This document shows, one piece after another, positions 33,901 through 46,068 of a DNA stretch of 64,000 nt (within the stretch, counting starts at the first letter, position 1; each line of letters begins with the position of its first letter). Where the stretch lies: assembly GCF_043641665.1 (NCBI RefSeq), contig NC_092180.1, forward strand, positions 14,997,891 to 15,061,890. The letters are read 5' to 3'. Source of the DNA: Enoplosus armatus. Lineage: Eukaryota > Chordata > Actinopteri > Centrarchiformes > Enoplosidae. The notes under the pieces are model-generated. The model searched no databases, was not told where the DNA came from, and saw only the letters and a program-made list of their open reading frames with translations. Position numbers and translations under genes: made by a program.

Positions 33901-36039
33901 TGGCTGACAAATAATCATGGGACCGCTCTCCCTGCATGTCTTCCTCTCTAACAAAGGACGTGCAAGTTTAACAGAAGAAAGCCAAAAAAAGAGGCATCTC
34001 TAAACTCTAACGAAAATATAGAAAGTAAAGTTACATGCAGTCCTGCTCAGTGAGAACGAGTGCGCGGATCTACCATTGTCAGTATTTATAGAAAATGCAA
34101 AATCTGACTCAGTTATAAAACCATAAGTCTAGATTTTCAATAATCAATCAAAGGCCAACTTACACTGATGATGAGCGCTGGAGGATAATATACTGTACCA
34201 TTTGGGTGAAAGGTTGAACAGGCCAGACGAAGGAGTAGCGTGTCTAGAAAACCATGATGCATTTGTGGCATGAGAGAAATGTTGCACCACACACGTTCAT
34301 CACACTATCACATGTAAATAAAAAGTATATTCAATATAAACAGAATAATTACTACTTTTGGGTGGGAGTAATAAAATGAAAGTGGGGTGAGGTTGGTGTC
34401 AGTTGAGTATACAAAATGTGAACATGTGCACACACAACTACTCGGTGAAGCTATAAGCTGATACCATGACAGTAAGCAACATAATTTAATCTACTATTAA
34501 TTTCCACCTGTGTTTTACAGCATGTGTGCTGAATATGATATTATATAGCTTCTCCTCCATTTTCTGACATAAATTCGTGTTGATTATGGCTGTGAAGAAC
34601 AAAAACATAGTGTTACAAAAAAACATAGTGAAGCAAAGGGAGTGCAATGAGAGAGGACAGAAAGAGAGATGAGATGCAGAGACAGACAGACGCAGATAGA
34701 AAGAGGGGGACAGAGAAGGAGAATGCACATCAGCGACTCATAGTGCCCTCTTCTGCTCGCAAGCTGTATGATGCAGGCAGTTTTTCTTCCTTTTGATCAT
34801 CAAAAAAATACAAGTGTAAAGCACCTGATAGAGTACAAAGGTCCTGCTTCTTTCTTTACAGTTCTGCATAATACATGGCAATTTATACCCCTCATTTCTA
34901 TGCACTATTAAAAATAGGAGTTTCTCATGTATCTGTCTGTCTAATCTAATTCACAAACTTCAAACATCATCTCCATCATGCACCAGAAATAATGATTTCA
35001 AGACCAGTAAGCAGGTACTCTATAAACTGTGGGGCTGTCACCATTAAAACAAAAACGGCTACCTTGAGCCAGCACTGATACATGCATGACATGCAGGTCA
35101 TGTACAATAAAACCATTGTACACAAAAAAAAAATCGCTCGGACAGTTGGTATATTTTTCAGTCAGAGAATCGTGGTATCTGCCTCCAAAATCAGCAACAA
35201 TAAAAAAAAGAAAAAGAAAAGGTGGCAACACAATCATCCCTACACCCTGGAAGCCTTGAGCTCTGGCTCAGTCCAGATGCAACACTAACCCCAGCTGAGC
35301 AGCAACAGTCAAAACCTGCTGGACCACGTGACATGCATATATGACCGAACATCTGTGTCTTTCTGTTTATCTACCTTGTTTGTGTCTCTGTATATAAATC
35401 AGCAGATATAGATAGTTATCTTACATGCCTTTCAAATTTACACAGAGTAGCAATGAAAATGGATTATAAAGCTACTAAATATGATGGATAAGGAGAATAG
35501 CTTACTCTACTATACTAAGCTATATTATGCTCATGTCTATACTGTATTTGTGCATAATATACTGTACATCATGAAGATAATATTCCTTATGTGTACACAT
35601 CTAAAGGCCCAATAGCTCAGACTAGGAAAATAAAACCTCTGAAAAACTTTATCATCTGAAAGGACACAATAACAATATTTTTTAATATATCTTATATAAT
35701 ATTTATCTGTTATCCCACTAATTTTATTCAGTGAACATGAATGAATCTCAAGGATGTATATTCTTATCATGTAAAAAACAAACACATTGTTATTGTAAAC
35801 TGCGCAAATAACTGCAAATGTGCAGCTATTGAAGTTCTTCGACTGAATAGAATGTATTGTGTTTGTGAACCTTCATTGTGTCTGCATACAAAGAAACAAT
35901 ATACTGGCACACTTGCAGTATACAGCATACTATATGAACAAGTGGGGGTCTTCTTCCCTGAAATGTTAAATGTGTATACAAGAAACCGATGGTGACCAGA
36001 CATCTGTGGGGCTGTGAAATGATGACCCATTTTTAAACC
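33901..36039. other. AT-rich non-genic stretch
   Basis: No gene, repeat family or strong motif cluster recognised. A purine-rich run lies at 34635-34720. Confidence 0.45.
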
Positions 36040-36180
36040 CATATTTGATTACCTGGTTTTATTAAAATTGGATCCAAAGAGACCCGTTCCCCATTTGAAT
36101 TTAATGAAGGCTGTGTGGCTGACAGGAGGCTTTTGATTTATACACTGTTATTAAATCCGACAAGAGAGCCAGCCAGGTAA
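36040..36180. promoter_or_regulatory. Candidate CNE
   Basis: Dense AT/homeodomain cores in unique sequence: TTTGATTACC, GGTTTTATTAAAATTG, TTTGAATTTAATGAAGG, TTTTGATTTATACAC and TTATTAAATCC. The downstream CCAG|GTAAGC at 36177 is a fair splice donor. The preceding 51 bases after an AG at 36125 are open in frame, but the pyrimidine tract before that AG is poor, so I favour a regulatory element over an exon. Confidence 0.38.
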
Positions 36181-37032
36181 GCAGGCAGGCAGGAGGAGGT
36201 GGAGAGGAGAGAGAGAGCAGGACCCAGAATCCTGGCCCTGCACCAGGCACAGCTAGACTCTGAGTCCGACAGCCCTCCTCTTCCTTCAGCCCACCCCCCA
36301 CCTGCTCCACTCTGAGGAGTGCAGGAGCAGAGAACAGCCAAGGACACATGCTGTGTGGCACCCCTCTCTCACATCCCTCTTCCTCCTCTGATACCTCTTC
36401 CATTATTCATATTAAAATACAGACTGATATAAAGATGAATAATAAATGCAGTCAACACAAAACAAAAGCTGGCAGACCAGTACTGTCAAAGTGGTCACTT
36501 GATAGAAATGAAAATGTATTGTGTCTATTCATCTTAATAATGGGGTAAATTTTAAACATAAACAAATTAAAATTTCAGCGCTTACTCTGAATATTCTCAA
36601 AATTGCTTTTGCTTTTGTATTAAATCTATTTTCCATTTTAAAAATGATGGAGAGACGTAATTGATTATATCAAATTCAGTTTAATGGCTGGTGCTGTAAA
36701 TTAGGACAATAATCAAAAAAATCTAAATGAGAAAAACAGTATATTAAATTCTAAAACCAGCAACAACAACAAAAAAAAAATCATCATGTTTGGTGGAAGA
36801 AACATGATACCTCTCTGAGCCCTGAGTGTATTTCCCCTTTGAAACTTCAAAGCCAAAGTAGCTCTCTAAAACACATCAGCACACTTACTGTAGGAGATCC
36901 TCACACTTGCAGTCCTGGGCTACACTGCTACTACAAATCATAACCATTCACCTTAGCCAAGACACTGGCCAAAGTCTTATATGACAAAGACAGAAGCAAA
37001 AAAAATAAGGCTTTCTGTGATTTTTCTTCCAG
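36181..37032. other. Non-genic stretch
   Basis: GC-rich to about 36360 (GCAGGCAGGCAGG run, ORFs on both strands without domains), then AT-rich. Nothing recognised. Confidence 0.45.
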
Positions 37033-37147
37033 GGTCCAGAGATGAACATGTGGAAGCACAAAGAATCTCTGTTCTACCTCCAGCTGCAGGACGGAAGCAG
37101 TGGGGTGTTTGAAGCTGCCTATACTGACTATCAACGATTTCCTGGAG
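37033..37147 (+). other. Candidate 115-nt exon
   Basis: GTGATTTTTCTTCCAG gives a good acceptor at 37032 and GGAG|GTTAGC a moderate donor at 37148. The frame starting at the first base is open for all 38 codons, with stops just outside both borders (TGA at 37018, TAG at 37150), and includes LFYLQLQDGSSGVFEAAYTD. The phase (0) would accept the 19243-19277 exon upstream. I recognise no protein, and one open frame over 115 nt is not rare by chance. It could also be a terminal exon ending at the TAG. Confidence 0.22.
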
Positions 37148-37794
37148 GTTAGCACCCAGTGGAAAGGATAAATACCGACCTAACACACTAGGCTTTTTCT
37201 CAATATGGAGAGTTGAATAAATTATTATACAGTATCATCCCCAAAGAAATCATGAGTGAGGGACAAAAACATTCAGGGAAAAAGTCTATCAGATTTCAGC
37301 CCAGTGTGCCTCTTTTAAGCTGATTAGATGAGTGCCTTTATCTTTAAATGTGTTTTCTATAAATGCTGTCATTTATTTCTAGCATTTCAGACGGCACGAA
37401 TCAAAATGTCCTTGATGTTTGCTTAGTGATTAATATTGTGAAGATTTGTCATGCAGTGTTTCACAATTAATATGAGTTCAGCGCACTGAATGTCTGCCTG
37501 AATATCTATTATAAAAGAAAAACGGGTGAGGATTGCATTTTGTTTTTAATGTTTTGCTCAAGCAGAGCACTGCTGTCATGCCTGCTTTTTTCAGGATGTC
37601 AGACAAAAAGAGAGGAGAGATGGAGAGGGAGGGATCCTAGAGGATGGGAGGCGGGTGGATGGGGGGAGATGGAGGGGCTGCTGACATGCACTTGTCTCCA
37701 ATCTCTTCGAATCCATTGCACAATTCATCTGCTTTGTCTCTACTGCCACGGCTGAGGACAATCAGACCAGACGCCCATTAGATTCCTCATACTG
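37148..37794. other. Non-genic stretch, nothing recognisable
   Basis: Unique sequence, with a G-rich part at 37620-37680. Confidence 0.45.
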
Positions 37795-37828
37795 CCCCCC
37801 TATGCACACCCCCACCCTTTACCCCCCC
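37795..37828 (-). other. Minus-strand G-quadruplex motif
   Basis: C-runs at 37795-37800, 37809-37813, 37815-37817 and 37822-37828 have loops of 8, 1 and 4 bases. Near-canonical G4 on the minus strand. Confidence 0.55.
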
Positions 37829-38599
37829 TCCAACACCTTTTTTTCATGTGACATGCTGACTGAAGGAGAGGCAAGGCAATTCACAAGCCTCCCCAAATGG
37901 GGAAATGTCAGGAAGGGAACCCACATCAAAACCATGTTGTCATGGAGATACAGTATGGTCCAGAAATTACAGGCTAACGCATAGGCACTCAGGATATACA
38001 ATATACACACACCAGCTTTTATGCACACCCTGATAAATACATTTGCTTTGCGGATTTTTTCGGCAAACAATACACATACAGTATACAGCAGAAGAAAAGA
38101 AAAGAAGGCTTTTGTCTCCCAGCACTGATTTTTTTTCTGCACTAAATTTCCCTCCTCGATTGAATATTTTTAGTTGAATGTATTTGAATGGAGAGATAAA
38201 AAACAGTGACAACAGTTACAAAAATATTTGATTGTTTCCTTATTTTTAACAGAATTTTGTTCGCACACATGCAGTTTAATTCCTGTCAAAACGAGCATTG
38301 TGTTCAATTTTTCAAATTGTGTTCAAAACCATGTTTACAATTTACAATAAAAAAGCTTTGTAGAATTTTTAAAAATCTATAATTAAAAGATTATTTAATT
38401 AATAAATGTATTTTCTTTTACAATTAGCAATGGTAAGCAAATGGTAATTGAACTTGAACTCTTTTTGTCTTCATTCATCCAGTGTTTTCAAAGAAAGTAA
38501 AACCTAAATTCAATAAGTACCATTATATCAGGATATTCAATAACAGTGAAATCGACACTGATGGTTAGCATGGACGTGTAAATGCTTACGCTTCAGGGA
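37829..38599. other. AT-rich non-genic stretch
   Basis: Nothing recognised. A 107-codon minus-strand ORF (37819-38142) has no identifiable domain. Confidence 0.45.
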
Positions 38600-39500
38600 A
38601 ATTCAACAGCAAGGTCACGTGACCACTGTGCCCATCTACAGTAGCCATTCCTCAGCCGACAGTGTTATCAGACAAACAGCGTCCCTGGAACGCTTGGCAT
38701 TTCGATGATCTCTTCTCACGAAAAAAAGGCAGAAAGAAAGAGTGAAGAGAGAATGAAGATAAAAAATATGTGCTCCTTCACCCCACTTGTTTAGGAGGCT
38801 GCCAGCACTTTGCTTCAGCTTTTGAGCAGAACTAGACCGGCTCTGCCCTAGTGCAAGAGGATCCTCCATCCCAACAGCCATATTCTTACACTACCAGGCC
38901 TCACTGGGGTCACTTTATTGAGGTTGCTCTGCTCTGCACTACATAAAAAAAGAGGAGATTGAGGGATATTAATGGTAAATGTGGCATAGTTACTGCTGTA
39001 AAACCCCTTCTTTGCCCTCCCTTTTTTCTTTGTTTGGCCAGAGGAGCTGAAGGCTCAGGGATAAAGGTACTGCTCAAATCATGAGACAGGGATAAAGCCA
39101 GGGAGAGATAGCAAGCTCTGACCCAACGACAGAGCGGTGGATAATTAAAACACCCAGGGCCCCCAAACTGCCCTCATCCATCTCTCCCTTCTTTTTCTCT
39201 CCTTTTCTTCCTTCGCTCAGACTTAGCCTCTCCCTCCTCCCCAGAAAACACACATACACATTCTTACATTCTCAGATAACAAAACATACAAGACGACACA
39301 AATGCATATTGAGACGATGTTGGATTTCTACCAGTGAGATCCGCCGACGACTGGTCCTCTGGGTAAAATCTACAGAGGCGGAAGCACACATCGCTCCCAC
39401 TGGCTCTGTGTGATCTGTTTATTTTTCATTTGTACATTTTTAAGGATCATGAATGATTCCTGTTTTTATCTGATTACTCCCAGACAGTCTGCCTCCACTG
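38600..39500. promoter_or_regulatory. Possible CNE cluster
   Basis: GC-balanced unique sequence with GGATAATTAAAAC (about 39140), CTTTATTGAGG and ATCTGATTACTCC. Parts of it, such as 38790-38940 and 39300-39480, look constrained in texture. Borders are arbitrary and the call is visual. Confidence 0.22.
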
Positions 39501-39908
39501 CCTCATAAAAACACAAAGGAGAGAAACAAAATGGCACACAACCATGTAGTCCTTTTAATTTAACAAAATGTCCTTCTGCTTGTGCTTCTATTTCATTCAT
39601 TTCATATTACATTCATTCCTGCATTAATATTGGTACAGTTTACATAGATAAATAAATTCGGACTAAGGATGTTATTATTTATAGGACGTAGTGAATATGC
39701 GGGTTGGCTTTTCAACTTGAATATATTCATTCTGTTTGGACAAACATCAATTAAGGATGAACGGAGAGGAAATTAACCAGAACGTATAAGAAAGGCATGC
39801 ATGTCAGAGAGAAGATCAGAGAGTTTCTCCACACCACCATGAAGAAAGGGGGAAAAAAAGGCAGCCATGTCTGTATATCATCTATGTATATAACAACCAA
39901 GCGAAGGG

Positions 39909-39910
<2 letters not shown>

Positions 39911-39940
<30 letters not shown>
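39911..39940. repeat. (TG)15 microsatellite
   Basis: Pure TG run of 30 bases. Confidence 0.98.
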
Positions 39941-39941
<1 letters not shown>

Positions 39942-40199
39942 CTGTCTGCTTATGTCAGGTGATCACAATGTTCCAACCATGAATTGCAGCTGCTAGCCAT
40001 GCTCTCAGGCAGCCCATACTGCCCTCTCTTGGTGGCTCCACAAAAATGCTGCCAAAGACTAAACATAACAACAATTTGATCATCAATTTGATTCTTTTCT
40101 TCTGCCTTTTATTCAATTTAACACCCAAGAAAATCTGTGTCATATACACGGGTGCATGCTACTTCCTCATGATTTACTCTCACAAATATTTCCTTTGCT

Positions 40200-40540
40200 T
40201 TTATATTTGATGAAGTGTGACCGACTGGATGGGCTGGTTAAAAACAGAGCTGGCTCCATATGTCATTTGTGTGGTCGTTGACCTAGCACGGGAGAGCTGC
40301 ACAGCGTCCTATGAACAGCCAGTGAATGAGGATGTGTGAAAGCAGTGCTGTGACTGGGGAATAGCAGCTCAAAAGGACCCCCACACATTGCCCAGACTGA
40401 AGTCATTACCAGCGGTCCTTTGATTTCCACATGCAAAACCTCAGGTTGAAGACCAATATGTTCCTCCGCTGGAGTACGGCTTCTACTGCTGTGTTCATGT
40501 GGTACGGCTGCCTGACCACGTAGGACCGATTCGGAAAGAA
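40200..40540. promoter_or_regulatory. Possible CNE
   Basis: GC-balanced unique sequence (for example GTCGTTGACCTAGCACGG, TCCTTTGATTTCCAC) between AT-rich flanks. TTTGATTT and TGACC cores are present. Weak visual call. Confidence 0.2.
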
Positions 40541-40931
40541 AGAGGGCAAAGTGCTAGCGCTGATGAATTTTAAATGTGCTGAAGATGATTTATTAGAGCA
40601 CTTAAAAGATCTGTAGGATGTCCTTCACACCCGGCTCAACCTCTAAGTGTGAAATGACACTGTCTTCACTAACCATGGCACTGTTTACAAAGTCAGAGAG
40701 GTTTTATTTCACATTTATACAGTATATTCCTGACTATACAGTGTGTCTATACTGTATTTGGCTATGGTACAATCAGTGTGGGAGGTATCTGCTTTCTGCA
40801 TGATTAAGATTTTGTTAGGCTGCAGCTAAAGAGGCCGGAGAGGGGTCAAGGGGCGTGAGAAAAAAATCACCTGCTGTTCACTGACCCGCTTGGTCAAATG
40901 CAAGGTTTGTCTGGCTCACTCCTTGTGTGAA

Positions 40932-40933
<2 letters not shown>
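40541..40933. other. Non-genic stretch, nothing recognisable
   Basis: Unique sequence without motif clusters or exon-like segments. Confidence 0.45.

Positions 40934-40987
<54 letters not shown>
40934..40987. repeat. (TG)27 microsatellite
   Basis: Pure TG run of 54 bases, the longest uninterrupted dinucleotide run on this side of the window. Confidence 0.98.
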
Positions 40988-40988
<1 letters not shown>

Positions 40989-42124
40989 CTTTTTTTCAGA
41001 CTCAAACACTGAAACTGACCTCCACACAAATGAAACACGCATATACACATAATCAGGGAATCAAAACTTTGCACATCCCAACAGGCCTTCAATTTTTCAA
41101 TTTTAAAACCACCACTTTCTGGGTGGTGCCGCACTTTAGGCCCACCAAGCTTATGTAAGTGTATTGTCTTGTTCAGCACCATTGTCTATTCATATAATCG
41201 TCTTCTTACACATATTCACAACAAACTAGTAAACCTCCTCATTAAGAAGAGCAACCACAGATAAAGAGTGTTTAGACTATAACAATGGATATAATGCCAG
41301 AAGTCTATAGATATAATATATATTTTTCACAGTGGGGTAATACAGCCATGTTTGAGAAAAGAACCACACAGAAAATGCCTTATTCAGGTTGTACTTAGAG
41401 TTGCTTTAAAAACACTTTTTACTGGAATTCTTAGCTTATTTTAGTAATATATTTGGTTACTAACAAACAACTTTAAAATATATATTAAATAAGAGGCTGG
41501 TGTGGTAGTTTACATTTAAGTGGCAAGAATTTAAAAAATGCAAAAAGATTAAACAAAGTAAAGAATAAAATATATAAGAAAAAAAGAAAATGTGGTATGA
41601 AAGAAAGAATACGTATGTACACATTATTTTTTCTATATTTACACAATTTTGAGCGACACCAGTGAACTCATGTTATCTAAAAAGGGGAGGGGTATCTAAT
41701 GGCATCTACCACCCATCATGGCATGCAGTGGCAGTCAGCAGTGCAGCTCCCTGTACACCTGACTCTAGCAGAGAGGGTTAAAGTCAGTGACAACGGATCT
41801 AGCAGCTTTAGTCCCCAGAACAGCCAGCTTACACAGATAAGTGGGCCAGGCTGGATAAGCCTCACTAAAGTATTCTATTACAGTGCCAATTACCCCTTGG
41901 TAAATAATATGGGGATGTAGAGGAAGCTACTGGCAGGAAGTGGAATGTGTGCAGGGAGTCTAAAAAAATCTTATTTCTTTTGTTTCCCTAAATAACATTT
42001 TAAGTCCCAGACATTTTAATGCAAAACATAGGACAAGTTGTTTTTTTTTTCCCTGAGAAAAAAAAAACTGTACTTTTACTGCATATTCAATTGTGTATGC
42101 CTCATGATATCAAGCAGGTGATCA
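40988..42124. other. AT-rich non-genic stretch
   Basis: No gene or repeat family recognised. Confidence 0.45.
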
Positions 42125-42430
42125 CAGCCAACAAGTGTTTCATCACTCTAGCTGAATGCAGCCAAGCCCACTGTGGTCAGGCCTAAGCCAGGCCCTGGCT
42201 GGCTGCTCTCCAGTGGGGCCTGAGCAGCCTCTCACAGCAGACACCAAGAAACTGGGTTCTCTAATAGGGACAAATTGGCAATGTCTGTGCGGGCCGGTGC
42301 TGTGTGCTAGGAGCTGTGAATTGATAGTGATGCCTAATGATCCCCCTGGGTAGATCAATACCAATAATCCTCTTTCCCGCCTATCCTCCTCATTGACTAT
42401 AGAGAACCAGGAGGAGCTGGGGAAAACTGC
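42125..42430. promoter_or_regulatory. Candidate CNE
   Basis: Unique sequence with TCTAATAGGGACAAATTGGC, GTGAATTGATAGTGATGCC, CCTAATGATCCCC and CCAATAATCC. TAAT cores, a SOX-like ACAAA and TAATCC lie within 150 bp. ORFs of 65-115 codons open on both strands reflect composition. Confidence 0.33.
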
Positions 42431-43271
42431 GGCCCAGAGTGACAGGGCCAGGAGTTCAAAGCAAGGGCTCCAACTCTCACACATGCACACAAACTTTCAC
42501 TTTCCACACACTCACACACAAGTGTAGTCAAAAGCTAAATCATAGGCATTTTATCACCTTTCTCAGACACTAACAAAATATTTAAAGACTGCAGACAATC
42601 CAAGCTGAGGATTACAGCTGCACATTTGCAGACAGGCAAACACAAACACCCAGACTGTCAAATAAATAGCATTCCTCCACCACCACCAATACTCACGCAC
42701 AACATACCACACATACTGTAAGAATCAAATCAAAGCCATGCTATTCTAATGTACTGGGTGATCAATATTTATTTTCCCTTTATGCATTTATTAGTGCGTT
42801 CAATTTCACCGGCCAGTAGGGCCTACTTTATATCAATTATTTGTAAAGCACTGTAGCCACAGTCTCCAAAAACTTCAATTGAGATGTGGTTTGTAACAAA
42901 GCAAATCGGTTCAGTAATGCATTTACACAACATATTCAATATTCTGCTGGGCGTGCTGTTTAACAACCAAAGACTCCATCCTGATTCACAAACTACAACT
43001 ATATCTATCTGCATCACAGCCAAATACAAATTAAAATATTCATTTATTTTCTGATGTGCAGATGAGTTTTGTTACAATAAAATGTTTACTTTTTTCTGAT
43101 TATTAAATAATGTGTGATTAAACAAAATAAATCCTAATTTTCATACAACATTGGAGGCAAATTCTGAAAATATATATTTTACTGAAGGCAAAAAGGAGAA
43201 GCTAGCTGTGAAGCTCAGGATATGTTCAGCAGTGCAAGGGTGAGGTGAAGCATGCAGTCCCAACGGACCTC
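42431..43271. other. Non-genic stretch, nothing recognisable
   Basis: Mixed, mostly AT-rich sequence with scattered CA-rich parts. Confidence 0.45.
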
Positions 43272-43279
43272 TGTGTGTG

Positions 43280-43310
<31 letters not shown>

Positions 43311-43336
43311 ATGCGTGCGTGTGTGCATGTGTGTGT
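43272..43336. repeat. (GTGC)n tetranucleotide repeat
   Basis: GT units run into about ten GCGT/GTGC tetranucleotides with one ATGC variant, then GT again. Strict purine-pyrimidine alternation with CpG makes this a strong Z-DNA candidate. Confidence 0.96.
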
Positions 43337-44057
43337 TTAAGCTCCGCAGTCATAAAGCCTCACATCACCCTCTTGCACCCCGTGGACGGCAGCTGATTAC
43401 TCCCACCAAACACATCCATACACTTTATCCCAGCTGTCACAGTGCATACTCATTACCCCCTGCACCAGCCAGCTGACTCCACACGGCCACACCCGCCTGG
43501 ACACGGCTCCGGGGCCACACTGGGGACGGCTAGAAATCATAAACTAGAAAAAATACATTTGCAAATGTCCGCCTCTATTTCCGAATTCACCAGTTGTGTT
43601 ACGATGTCAGTACTTATGTCATTGGAAATGTGATTCTAAGAACACCTCCAAATACACTTTTTGTCAGGGAGAAATTTTAATATCACTTTAAATCTATATC
43701 AAGCTTTTATTACTTTAATCATTACTTCATTTAGACTTTCTTTAGATAAATCTATAAATTCCATAAAGATTCCACTGACCCATCATGATGTCTTCATTAA
43801 CTATTGATTTTGGTGTCAATCAAGTCAATTCCTCCACTCCGGGAAGAACCAAATCATGACCAAATAGAGGAGACAACCATCAGGCGAGCAAAACTGAATC
43901 TGTGTAGTACATCTCAAATCGATAAGAGTGGAGAGAAGTAAGGTAGTGTGAATAACGCAAAGTTTAGTGAGATGTGGGACATATCTATCTCCTCAACAAG
44001 CCCCCGTACTGCCCTTGTCCTCAATGAGGCAGCTATCCCAATTGTTACACGTGACTG

Positions 44058-44059
<2 letters not shown>
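43337..44059. other. Non-genic stretch
   Basis: Includes TTAACTATTGATTTTGGTG..AATCAAGTCAATT near 43797-43830, which may be regulatory. No gene seen. Confidence 0.4.
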
Positions 44060-44102
<43 letters not shown>

Positions 44103-44104
44103 CG
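44060..44104. repeat. (GT)n microsatellite
   Basis: About 18 GT units ending in ATGTGTGCG. Confidence 0.97.
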
Positions 44105-45089
44105 TAGGGGGGTTTCTATCATTGCTGGGGTGGGAGATGACAAGAGTGACACACTCCAGCTCCTGTCACACAGTAGGTGTTTCTCCATAGAGACCCAGGT
44201 GTCGTGTCTCAGATCTTTTCGGCTTCATATAAACACTGCTTTAGCCAGTGCATCAATCGATGATATACTCCATACGCTTTTACTGCTGCCACACCGTCAC
44301 TTTTAGTGTTCTGTGTGAAAGGCCATGACAACCTAGATCAAAAGGTAAAAAAAAAAAAAATAAACATGCCATATTTATATAGTTTGTACTTTCAGCAAAA
44401 AATCCAACAGGAGTCAAAAAAATGTGTATTGCCAGAGCATGATAAAAAAAGAGAAGTAGGAAGATGGGAGAAATGAGACAGAAAGGAGATGAAGGTACAA
44501 TAATCAGCTCTGTGTGATCCTCTGACCCTTTTCTTGAGCAGGCCACAACGTGAACAGATTCCCTTTTTTTTCCTTCACACAACTCTTCAAACAGAAACCT
44601 CCAAAAATACAGAGCCGCTGCTAGGAAGGCACAGCTAAGAGGGTTCTTTTATCATTATGAAAAATTGACTTTTTTTACTTCTATTGTAAACTACAAGATG
44701 AAAAAATAAGTAACACATTGTCTTTGATTTAAAACTATTAGAATAGAGAGACCTACATAAATATTTTCACAAGAAAATAAAATATAATGCATCGTTTAGC
44801 ATGTTAAATTGGATTTGTACACTACAATTGATAAGTCTGTAACCATCCGTGAAGATGGTAACAGTCAAAAATATACATGCAGCTAAAATATTTAAATATG
44901 TTTAAGCTCACATGAAAACTAAAGATGTAGTGTTGTGATCAAATCAAGCAGAAAAGGTTATTTCAAGAGAGAGAGAGATGAGAGTAAAAGAAAACTCAAC
45001 AGAAAAATCATCAGAGTCTCATCCTTACTTGTTCCTCTCTTATTTGCCCCTCATCCCCCTGTCCTTACCTCCCACTAAAGCAAAGTGCA
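44105..45089. other. AT-rich non-genic stretch
   Basis: Nothing recognised, apart from an A14 run near 44347-44360. A minus-strand 100-codon ORF across it reads poly-Phe and is not credible. Confidence 0.45.
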
Positions 45090-45780
45090 GCGCTTAAACA
45101 GGAGCATTTAATTCATTACATCATTATGTCATCTCATACTAATCTGCGCAGTGGCCTCCACTGCTTTGACATGCAAATGGATTAGAAAAACGTCTGGGGA
45201 GGTAAAGGGGAGGAGGGAGGGGGCAAAACAGCAATCATCACGTCTTGTCAATGGGGTGAAAATATGCCCTGAAGCTGCTCTACCATTTTTTTCTCCCTTC
45301 TCTTTAACTGTATTTTCCTATCTCTTTTTTTTTTCCCCTCCACTTTTGCCGTCCCCGGCTCTCCTCTTCTCCTTCTCTATCTTTGTCAGTGAATGCCCCA
45401 AACAAAGCAGCAGCAAGATCACACCAAACGCCGGCAATCTGTTGAGGATCAGGCTCCCTATGGAGAACATATAAACAATAAAGCGTGTGGCACACACTCA
45501 CGTCGAGCCCCCTCCCATTTACACATGCCCCTCATCTGCATATTCACAAAAAGGCCCCTCTGGCTTTCCCTCATCAGCAAACCCCTCCCCACAGCCTCAT
45601 CAGCACACGCCAGTTTGACTATGGAAAGGCAGACGGGCTGGCAACGTGTGCCGGCTGGGACCACACACGCACATCAAGACGATACACAAACACACACAAA
45701 TGCACAAAATCAATTTTTGCACATGCGGTATACAAATGTGCAATGGCAGAGTAAACAGAGAAATCAGAAAGAGAGTTAGT
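45090..45780. promoter_or_regulatory. Candidate CNE with POU octamer
   Basis: TTTAATTCATTACATCATTA (about 45107) is followed by TTTGACATGCAAATGGATTA, where ATGCAAAT (45171-45178) is a perfect POU octamer directly abutting GGATTA (45179-45184), an OTX/PITX-type core. Further right CTGCATATTCAC and CAGTTTGACTATGG continue in unique sequence. ORFs on both strands lack domains. One of the more enhancer-like blocks in the window. Confidence 0.38.
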
Positions 45781-45820
45781 GAGATCTGGTGATGTGAGCA
45801 CTGGCCATGCTCATCTAATT

Positions 45821-45889
45821 TCCACCCCTCCTTCCCTCCCTCCCTCCCCTCCTCCTCCTCCTCCTCTCCCCTCGTCTCTCTCTCCTCTC
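45821..45889. repeat. Polypyrimidine (CCT/TCCC)n tract
   Basis: TCCC and CCT repeats over about 70 bp with C/T strand asymmetry. Triplex-prone low-complexity sequence. Confidence 0.9.
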
Positions 45890-46008
45890 ATCATCAGGTA
45901 CCTGGTGACAAGCGGCCCGTGATAATCCACAGCCTCTAACCAATCAATCAGCAGCATCGTAATCAGCAGCGTAGAGAGGGAGAGAAAGAAAAAAAGCCCA
46001 TAACTTAC

Positions 46009-46068
46009 CCTGGGTCGCCTCCAGTCTGCTCAGCACAAGTAGAGGTCTGGTCAGGGCTTTGGCTGCAG
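46009..46068 (-). other. Candidate minus-strand short exon
   Basis: Read on the minus strand, a pyrimidine-containing stretch ends in CCACATAG and the exon begins CTGCAGCC. It ends in CCAGG|GTAAGT, a near-perfect donor. The 60-nt segment is open as AAKALTRPLLVLSRLEATQ with GC-rich third positions, and is symmetric (one leftover base at each side in phase 1). A second acceptor after CTGCAG would give 54 nt. I do not recognise the peptide. A 57-nt open frame alone is likely by chance, so the weight lies on the donor and codon texture. Confidence 0.28.

Noticed and set aside
36126..36176. 51-nt exon ending in CCAG|GTAAGC
   Set aside because: The acceptor region has no pyrimidine tract. The AT-core-rich sequence fits a regulatory element better.
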